From: an uncultured Anaerolineae bacterium
GTDB lineage: Bacteria; Chloroflexota; Anaerolineae; Anaerolineales; Villigracilaceae
Assembly: GCA_903882765.1 (NCBI GenBank)
Contig: CAIRYE010000169.1
Coordinates: forward strand, 1-14,426
Direction: 5' to 3'
DNA: 14,426 nucleotides
Shown: positions 7,441 to 12,278 of the stretch, one piece after another
Numbering within the stretch: position 1 is the stretch's first letter
Layout: each line of letters opens with the position of its first letter
Translations under genes and position numbers: made by a program
The notes under the pieces: generated by a model
What the model saw: the letters and a program-made list of their open reading frames with translations, nothing else
What the model was told of the DNA's origin: nothing
The model's database searches: none

Positions 7441-7710
7441 ATGCAAAATCAGGATACTCTTCAACGGCTTAAAACGATCGATGGTCACCTGCGCGGAATC
7501 ATTCGCATGGTAGAAGACGATGCTTACTGTATCGATGTGATCAAACAGGTGCAAGCGGTACAAGCGGCTCTTAATAAAGTTAGTGAGGCGATCTTAAAAG
7601 ACCATCTCAGCTCCTGCGTCACAACCGCTATTCGTGGTGAGGATCCAAATGAACGAGCCCGTGTGCTTGAAGAAATTACCGATGTTTTTGCCACTTCACA
7701 AAAAAATTAA
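7441..7710 (+). CDS. csoR: Copper-sensing transcriptional repressor CsoR
   Basis: A small all-helical DUF156/CsoR-family repressor of 89 aa. It binds operator DNA as a tetramer and is released when Cu(I) is bound. The three copper ligands of true CsoR proteins are present with the correct spacing: C30, H55 and C59 (C-x24-H-x3-C, as C36/H61/C65 in Mycobacterium tuberculosis). This separates it from RcnR/FrmR-type relatives. RLKTIDGHLRGIIRM near the N-terminus is the family's first helix. The ATG at 7441 is chosen because homology begins there and AGGAG (7426-7430) lies upstream, though 10 nt away. A GTG at 7420 is in frame but would place the Shine-Dalgarno inside the gene. A closer ATG at 7434 is out of frame. 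copZ starts 15 nt after the stop. Confidence 0.94.
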   Translation: MQNQDTLQRLKTIDGHLRGIIRMVEDDAYCIDVIKQVQAVQAALNKVSEAILKDHLSSCVTTAIRGEDPNERARVLEEITDVFATSQKN

Positions 7711-7725
7711 ATTAGGAGAAATCAA

Positions 7726-7932
7726 ATGCAAACTGTAACTTATTCCGTGCCAAATATTAGCTGTGGGCATTGTGTCCATACCATTCAAACCGAGATTTCG
7801 GATGTAGAAGGTGTTAAGGCTGTCATGGCAAATGCCGGTTCTAAATCTGTCGTGATCAGTTTTGAAACCCCCGCCAGTGAACAAGTGATCAAGGAAACAT
7901 TAAAGGCGATCAATTATCCTGTGGCTGAATAA
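7726..7932 (+). CDS. copZ: Copper chaperone CopZ (heavy-metal-associated domain)
   Basis: A 68-aa single HMA domain with the Cu(I)-binding C13-x-x-C16 motif (SCGHC) in the usual loop and a beta-alpha-beta-beta-alpha-beta length. It should carry Cu(I) in the cytoplasm and hand it to the CopA ATPase or to CsoR. The motif reads NISCGHC rather than the common GMTCxxC, a variation seen in other CopZ proteins. AGGAG (7713-7717) precedes the ATG at good spacing. It is the middle gene of csoR-copZ-copA. Confidence 0.93.
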   Translation: MQTVTYSVPNISCGHCVHTIQTEISDVEGVKAVMANAGSKSVVISFETPASEQVIKETLKAINYPVAE

Positions 7933-7959
7933 TGCCCGGAGGTTGGATCGATCTTTAAA

Positions 7960-10413
7960 ATGACAACTCAAAAACAAATAAATCTTCCAATTACTGGAAT
8001 GACGTGCGCCAATTGTGTGGCGACTGTAGAAAGAAATATTAAGAAACTCGATGGGATCGAGCTGGTGAACGTAAATCTCTCCTCAGAAAAGGCCACTATC
8101 GAATTTGACAGTGATAAGCTGGGTCTGGAAGAAATCGTCGCCAGGATTAAACGCGCCGGGTATGGGGTAGCAACCGGCGACCTTACTTTTTCGATCAAGC
8201 GATTAGCGGACGATAATGATGTTCGTCGCTTGGAGCGAGCTCTGCAAAAAGTGGAGGGGATCAACACTTTCCTTGTATCGCTGACCACCGAAAAAGTGGA
8301 TATCAATTTCATCCCAACCTTGATCACCGCTAGCGAGATCAAGCAGCACATCGATAGCCTAGGGTTTCAAGGAACTTTGATCGGCGATGAATATGCCGAT
8401 GTAGAGGGTGATGAGCGCGAGAAGGAGGTCCGAAACCAGTTTCGTTTGTTGGTAATTGGTCTCGTTTTTACTGTGCCGTTATTTATCCTTTCAATGTCGC
8501 GTGATTTTAGCCTGCTGCCTAAATTAGTTTACGAACTAGATACTCTAGGGCTCATCATGAAGATGGATGGCATGCCGATGGTGTTGCCATGGTTCAATTG
8601 GCTGCTTTTAGCGCTTGCTTTGCCAGTTCAATTTTATGTTGGGTGGCAATATTATGTTGGCGCTTACAAATCCCTTACCAATGGGTCGGCCAATATGGAT
8701 GTGTTGATCGCGATGGGCTCGACCGCAGCTTTCCTTTATTCAATCCCGATCACGTTGGGTTGGCTGCATGGGCACGTCTATTTTGAAACCGCCGCGGTGA
8801 TCATAACCCTGATCAGATTGGGAAAATACCTGGAAGCAAAAGCAAAAGGTAGAACCAGCGATGCCATCAAAAAACTGATGGGGCTAAAACCGAAGACTGC
8901 TAAGGTTCTACGTGAAAATGTTGAACTAGACATTCCTGTTGAAGAAGTCGTGCTGGATGACATCGTTTTAGTAAAACCAGGCGAAAAGATCCCCACCGAT
9001 GGCATGGTGATCGAAGGAATGTCCACGGTGGATGAATCCATGCTGACGGGAGAATCGTTCCCATCAGAAAAGACAGTCGGTTCTACAGTTAGCTGCGGCA
9101 CGATCAATAAGCAAGGACGTCTGGTCTACCGCACCACCAAGGTGGGAAAAGATACCATCCTATCGCAGATCATCAAGCTAGTTGAAAATGCCCAGGGAAG
9201 TAAAGCCCCCATCCAAAAGATTGCTGATCAGATCTCGGCGATTTTTGTGCCGGCGGTCATAACTCTGGCGGCTCTTACCTTTATTGGATGGTACTTTTGG
9301 GGCGGCGGCGAAGATCCATTGACGGTCGCTATCATAAATATGGTGGCGGTACTGGTGATCGCCTGCCCGTGCGCCATGGGTTTGGCAACGCCAACCGCGG
9401 TAATGGTTGGTACTGGCAAAGGTGCTGAAAATGGCATCCTTTTCAAGAACAGCGAGATCCTTGAAAAAGCCGGCAGAATTACTACCATTTTGTTGGATAA
9501 GACAGGTACCGTTACTCGTGGGCAGCCTTCGGTTGTTGGCGTCAAGGTTTACGGCGACATGACCGAAAACGAATTGATCCGTTTGGCAGCAAGCGTTGAG
9601 AAGGCGAGCGAACACCCCTTAGCAGACGCGATCGTTTCTAAGGCAACCGAAGGTGGATTGATTCTGAGCCCTATAGATGGTTTTTCGTATGACCCCGGCT
9701 CAGGTGTAAGCGCATCGGTATTAGGGAAAACGGTAAAGATCGGTAATTATCGCTTTCAACAACAGGCAGGATTACCGGATGCTACCATTCGGGAAGAGGT
9801 AGAAAAGTACCAAAAGCAGGCTATGACACCGGTCATTATTTCAATAGATGATGTGATAGTGGGGATCATCGCCATTGCCGACCCCGTGAAAGAAAGCTCG
9901 AAAGAAGCGATCGCGGAATTCCACAAACTAGGTTTGCGCGTAGCTATGCTAACAGGTGATAACAAATTAACCGCCCAAGCGATCGCTGAATCCGTTGGCA
10001 TCGACCAGGTCTTCTCCGATGTGTTACCCGCCGGCAAGACTGCTGAAGTGATTAAATTACAGCAGGCCGGTGAAGTGGTGGCGATGGTGGGGGATGGCAT
10101 CAACGACGCTCCCGCGTTAGCGCAAGCGGATATCGGGATGGCGATCGGCACTGGAACAGATATCGCTATTGCGGCCGCTGAGGTAACCCTTGTTAGAGGT
10201 GACCTTCGGAGTGTGTCCAAAGCATTCAAGTTATCGCGCCAAACCATGCGTACCATCAAACAAAACCTATTTTGGGCGTTCATTTATAACATTCTGCTTA
10301 TTCCATCGGCGATGTTGGGAGTATTGAACCCTATGTTGGCGGCAGGAGCTATGGCTTTTAGCAGCGTGTTTGTTGTTACGAATAGCCTACGCCTTAGGAA
10401 ATTGAAATTGTAA
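7960..10413 (+). CDS. copA: Cu(I)-exporting P1B-type ATPase CopA
   Basis: An 817-aa P-type ATPase exporting Cu(I) across the cytoplasmic membrane. In order: HMA domain 1 with GMTCANC (C16, C19); a second HMA-like domain (about 74-140) with no CxxC; eight predicted membrane helices; actuator TGE (363-365); the membrane metal site CPC (469-471); phosphorylated D513 in DKTGT; nucleotide-domain HP (552-553); and GDGINDAP with D712 and D716. Helix 7 has YN (776-777) and helix 8 has MAFSS (798-802). CPC with these helix 7 and 8 residues is the Cu(I) P1B-1 set, not Zn/Cd. copZ ends 27 nt upstream. GGAGG (7938-7942) is about 17 nt from the ATG, longer than usual, and no in-frame alternative start is visible. 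The operon ends at the hairpin at 10444-10482. Confidence 0.97.
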   Translation: MTTQKQINLPITGMTCANCVATVERNIKKLDGIELVNVNLSSEKATIEFDSDKLGLEEIVARIKRAGYGVATGDLTFSIKRLADDNDVRRLERALQKVEGINTFLVSLTTEKVDINFIPTLITASEIKQHIDSLGFQGTLIGDEYADVEGDEREKEVRNQFRLLVIGLVFTVPLFILSMSRDFSLLPKLVYELDTLGLIMKMDGMPMVLPWFNWLLLALALPVQFYVGWQYYVGAYKSLTNGSANMDVLIAMGSTAAFLYSIPITLGWLHGHVYFETAAVIITLIRLGKYLEAKAKGRTSDAIKKLMGLKPKTAKVLRENVELDIPVEEVVLDDIVLVKPGEKIPTDGMVIEGMSTVDESMLTGESFPSEKTVGSTVSCGTINKQGRLVYRTTKVGKDTILSQIIKLVENAQGSKAPIQKIADQISAIFVPAVITLAALTFIGWYFWGGGEDPLTVAIINMVAVLVIACPCAMGLATPTAVMVGTGKGAENGILFKNSEILEKAGRITTILLDKTGTVTRGQPSVVGVKVYGDMTENELIRLAASVEKASEHPLADAIVSKATEGGLILSPIDGFSYDPGSGVSASVLGKTVKIGNYRFQQQAGLPDATIREEVEKYQKQAMTPVIISIDDVIVGIIAIADPVKESSKEAIAEFHKLGLRVAMLTGDNKLTAQAIAESVGIDQVFSDVLPAGKTAEVIKLQQAGEVVAMVGDGINDAPALAQADIGMAIGTGTDIAIAAAEVTLVRGDLRSVSKAFKLSRQTMRTIKQNLFWAFIYNILLIPSAMLGVLNPMLAAGAMAFSSVFVVTNSLRLRKLKL

Positions 10414-10435
10414 AGCGCCTTTTACTTTTGGGCGT

Positions 10436-10441
10436 TATAAT
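10436..10441 (+). promoter_or_regulatory. Candidate -10 box for rarD, overlapping the copA terminator region
   Basis: A perfect TATAAT two bases before the terminator stem, with no good -35 at normal spacing. There is no room for a promoter between the terminator and rarD, so either this box or readthrough from copA must drive rarD. Confidence 0.3.
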
Positions 10442-10443
10442 CG

Positions 10444-10482
10444 AAAGTACTTCGCTGGACTTGTGAGCGAAGTACTTTTTTT
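10444..10482 (+). terminator. Rho-independent terminator of the copper operon
   Basis: A 13-bp perfect stem AAAGTACTTCGCT/AGCGAAGTACTTT (10444-10456 and 10466-10478) with a 9-nt loop, running into a T-tract (10476-10482). It ends only 14 nt before the rarD start codon. Confidence 0.93.
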
Positions 10483-10496
10483 GTCAAAGGGTTCGA

Positions 10497-11381
10497 ATGA
10501 AGAAAAACATAGGTAATATTTTTGCGTTAGGGGCATATATTAGTTGGGCTGTTTTTCCAATTTACTGGAAAATGCTCGGCGGTATCGATCCATTGCAGCT
10601 TAGCAGCCATCGAATCATCTGGTCCTTTTTATTATTGGTCCTATTTCTTTTTGTTACAAAGCAATCAAAGGATTTTTTGTCTCAAGCTTGGAATTTTGAA
10701 ACGATCAAGATCTATAGTCTTGCTGGGGTATTACTTGCTACTAACTGGTCGATTTATGTGTACGCTGTCACGTCAGGCCACATTGTGGAAACAAGCCTTG
10801 GTTATTTCATCAATCCTTTGGTAAGCGTATTGCTCGGTGTGGTCTTCTTACACGAAAAAATGCGGCCATTTCAGTGGTTAGCGGCCCTATTTGCCGCGAT
10901 AGGCGTGATCTATTTAACTTTAACCGTCGGTACGATTCCATACATTGCTCTTGGCTTAGCCTTGAGCTTTGGTATGTATGGTTTCCTGAAAAAACGTTCC
11001 AAGCTCAATTCCACCTTTGGGCTCACTCTTGAAACTGGGGTGCTATTCATCCCCGCGCTTTTCTATGTCCTTTATTCCGAGACCACTGGCAACCCTTCCT
11101 TTGGAACCTCCTCCATAAACTTCCGACTCTTGCTCATTGGCGGTGGGTTGGTTACTACCATCCCGTTGATCATGTTCGCCCAGGCAGCGAAACTGATCCC
11201 CTTATCTCACCTCGGTTTTTTCCAATATGTCACGCCTACCGTTACTTTTTTGTTGGGTGTTTATTTATATGGTGAGCCATTTGATCATACCCATTTGATC
11301 GGCTTTGGCTTGGTTTGGTTTGGCTTGTTGATCTTTATCGTAGAGAGCGTTACCGTACTATTGCAAAAGAAGGAAAGTTAG
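10497..11381 (+). CDS. rarD: RarD-type EamA/DMT-superfamily transporter
   Basis: A 294-aa, very hydrophobic protein with about ten predicted membrane helices in two EamA halves. Its N-terminus (ALGAYISWAVFPIYWK, with SSHRIIWSF further on) is typical of the RarD family, annotated by name as chloramphenicol-sensitive protein. LLATNWSIYVYAV followed by SLGYFINPLVSVLLG is the family's conserved core, and HLGFFQYVTPT appears in the second half. Members are thought to move small metabolites such as amino acids; the substrate here is unknown. The ATG at 10497 has AAAGGG 5 nt upstream. It sits directly behind the copA terminator with no clear own promoter. No plus-strand terminator of its own is visible before the convergent minus-strand unit. 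Confidence 0.9.
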   Translation: MKKNIGNIFALGAYISWAVFPIYWKMLGGIDPLQLSSHRIIWSFLLLVLFLFVTKQSKDFLSQAWNFETIKIYSLAGVLLATNWSIYVYAVTSGHIVETSLGYFINPLVSVLLGVVFLHEKMRPFQWLAALFAAIGVIYLTLTVGTIPYIALGLALSFGMYGFLKKRSKLNSTFGLTLETGVLFIPALFYVLYSETTGNPSFGTSSINFRLLLIGGGLVTTIPLIMFAQAAKLIPLSHLGFFQYVTPTVTFLLGVYLYGEPFDHTHLIGFGLVWFGLLIFIVESVTVLLQKKES

Positions 11382-11476
11382 TCCTTAGGATATTGCCCTT
11401 AATATAGACCTTTTCTTGAAATAGCTTGTTATGAACGATATATTTTAAAAAACCAACTCTGGCTCTTACGTTAATT

Positions 11477-11510
11477 AAAAAAAGAGCGAACTCAATTTGA
11501 GTTCGCTCTT
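11477..11510 (-). terminator. Terminator of the VKOR/acidic-protein unit
   Basis: Two perfect 14-nt arms, AAGAGCGAACTCAA and its complement (11482-11495 and 11497-11510), separated by one T. On the minus strand the hairpin runs into T7 (complement of 11477-11483). On the plus strand the tail is not T-rich, so it serves mainly the minus genes, though it may also slow rarD transcripts. Confidence 0.85.
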
Positions 11511-11536
11511 CAAAATATTCAATTGGTTGGGATAAA

Positions 11537-11770
11537 TTAAAATTCTTCTTCGTCTTCTTCGTCGTCAGTCCAATCTTCGTCTCCATCCTCAATATCTTCT
11601 TCGTCCAATTCGTCCAATTCATCTTCGTCGATTAGATCATCATCCTTGGCTCCGTCCATTGGATTGTAGGTTACACAACCGGTTTCTGGATCGAACTCCA
11701 CCGAGGCCGCTGAACAATATCCATCGTCAACAAAGACACAATCAGTAAAGTGACATCGAATTCGTGGCAT
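11537..11770 (-). CDS. Small four-cysteine protein with highly acidic tail (DUF1540-like N-terminus)
   Basis: The frame could open at 11821, but the ATG at 11770 has AGGAG (11777-11781) 6 nt upstream and does not overlap the VKOR gene, so the product is 77 aa. Residues 1-37 carry C6, C11, C19 and C32 in the pattern C-x4-C-x7-C-x12-C, starting MPRIRCHFTDCVF. The first three cysteines and the D-G-Y-C-S-A segment resemble the small metal-binding-like DUF1540 domain, from memory. Residues 36-77 are extremely acidic: 27 of 42 are Asp or Glu, ending EEDEEEF. There is no signal peptide or membrane segment. Its start lies 13 nt after the VKOR stop, so both are one transcript. The function is unknown. 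The four cysteines could bind zinc or be redox-active. The acidic tail suggests a charged interaction surface. Confidence 0.8.
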   Translation of the reverse strand: MPRIRCHFTDCVFVDDGYCSAASVEFDPETGCVTYNPMDGAKDDDLIDEDELDELDEEDIEDGDEDWTDDEEDEEEF

Positions 11771-11783
11771 AAATAACTCCTGT

Positions 11784-12206
11784 TTATAATTGTTTAAAAA
11801 GTCGAATGCTGGATAACACAAACATAATGGTCATTGTGGCTTGTGATATTAAGCAAAAGGGGCAAAGGGCAAAAAGTACAAAAAATTCAATGTAGATGAG
11901 CCACAAGGTAAAAATGAAACCAGTTAGGGTAAAACCGAATACCGCTAAAACTCCATTTTTCTTCAAGAACTCAATCTTGTTTTCGTATTGCAAAAGCAGA
12001 AAGAGAGTGAAATATCCTAGAAAACCAATAAAACCAACCGGAATGCCAAAAACCTCGGAATAGGAACTCGCGTTTACGGTGGAACAATCACCACTGCCAA
12101 GACACATTGAATCGTTGGCTGTGAGTTTGTAGATGGTCATGTAGATCGATACAAGCGTACCCAGAACCGCAAGATATTTGGAACTTAAATAAAGTTTTCT
12201 ATCCAT
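11784..12206 (-). CDS. VKOR-family membrane disulfide oxidoreductase, stand-alone
   Basis: A 140-aa membrane protein with four predicted helices: about 11-28, 55-72, 82-110 and 119-137. It shows the VKOR signature: loop cysteines C35 and C41, S47 six residues after the second, and the quinone-side pair C115-P-F-C118 at the start of the last helix. In bacteria such proteins take the place of DsbB, reoxidising a DsbA-like thioredoxin and passing electrons to quinone. Many homologues are fused to that thioredoxin; this one is not, and no partner is seen here. The ATG at 12206 is chosen (GGAG at 12214-12217, 7-nt spacing) over an upstream in-frame ATG at 12230 that lacks a ribosome site. It is transcribed from a predicted promoter at the end of the rel gene, together with the acidic four-cysteine gene. 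Confidence 0.9.
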   Translation of the reverse strand: MDRKLYLSSKYLAVLGTLVSIYMTIYKLTANDSMCLGSGDCSTVNASSYSEVFGIPVGFIGFLGYFTLFLLLQYENKIEFLKKNGVLAVFGFTLTGFIFTLWLIYIEFFVLFALCPFCLISQATMTIMFVLSSIRLFKQL

Positions 12207-12242
12207 TTTAACACTCCGAGGTAATTCCATTTAGAAGGCAAG

Positions 12243-12271
12243 ATTTTACTATGATGATGGCTATTCGACAA
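12243..12271 (-). promoter_or_regulatory. Predicted promoter of the VKOR/acidic-protein unit
   Basis: On the minus strand: -35 TTGTCG (12266-12271), a 17-nt spacer and -10 TAAAAT (12243-12248). It lies between the rel stop codon and the VKOR start, where no terminator is seen, so readthrough from rel is also possible. Confidence 0.55.
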
Positions 12272-12278
12272 GGATTAA

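Noticed and set aside
4070..9986. Cyanobacterial origin suggested by GCGATCGC (HIP1)
   Set aside because: Three copies are too few for a HIP1-rich cyanobacterium, and the proteins do not look cyanobacterial; general GATC excess explains part of it.
11771..11821. Longer N-terminus for the acidic four-cysteine protein, starting at 11821
   Set aside because: It would overlap the VKOR 3' end and lacks the good AGGAG spacing seen for the ATG at 11770.
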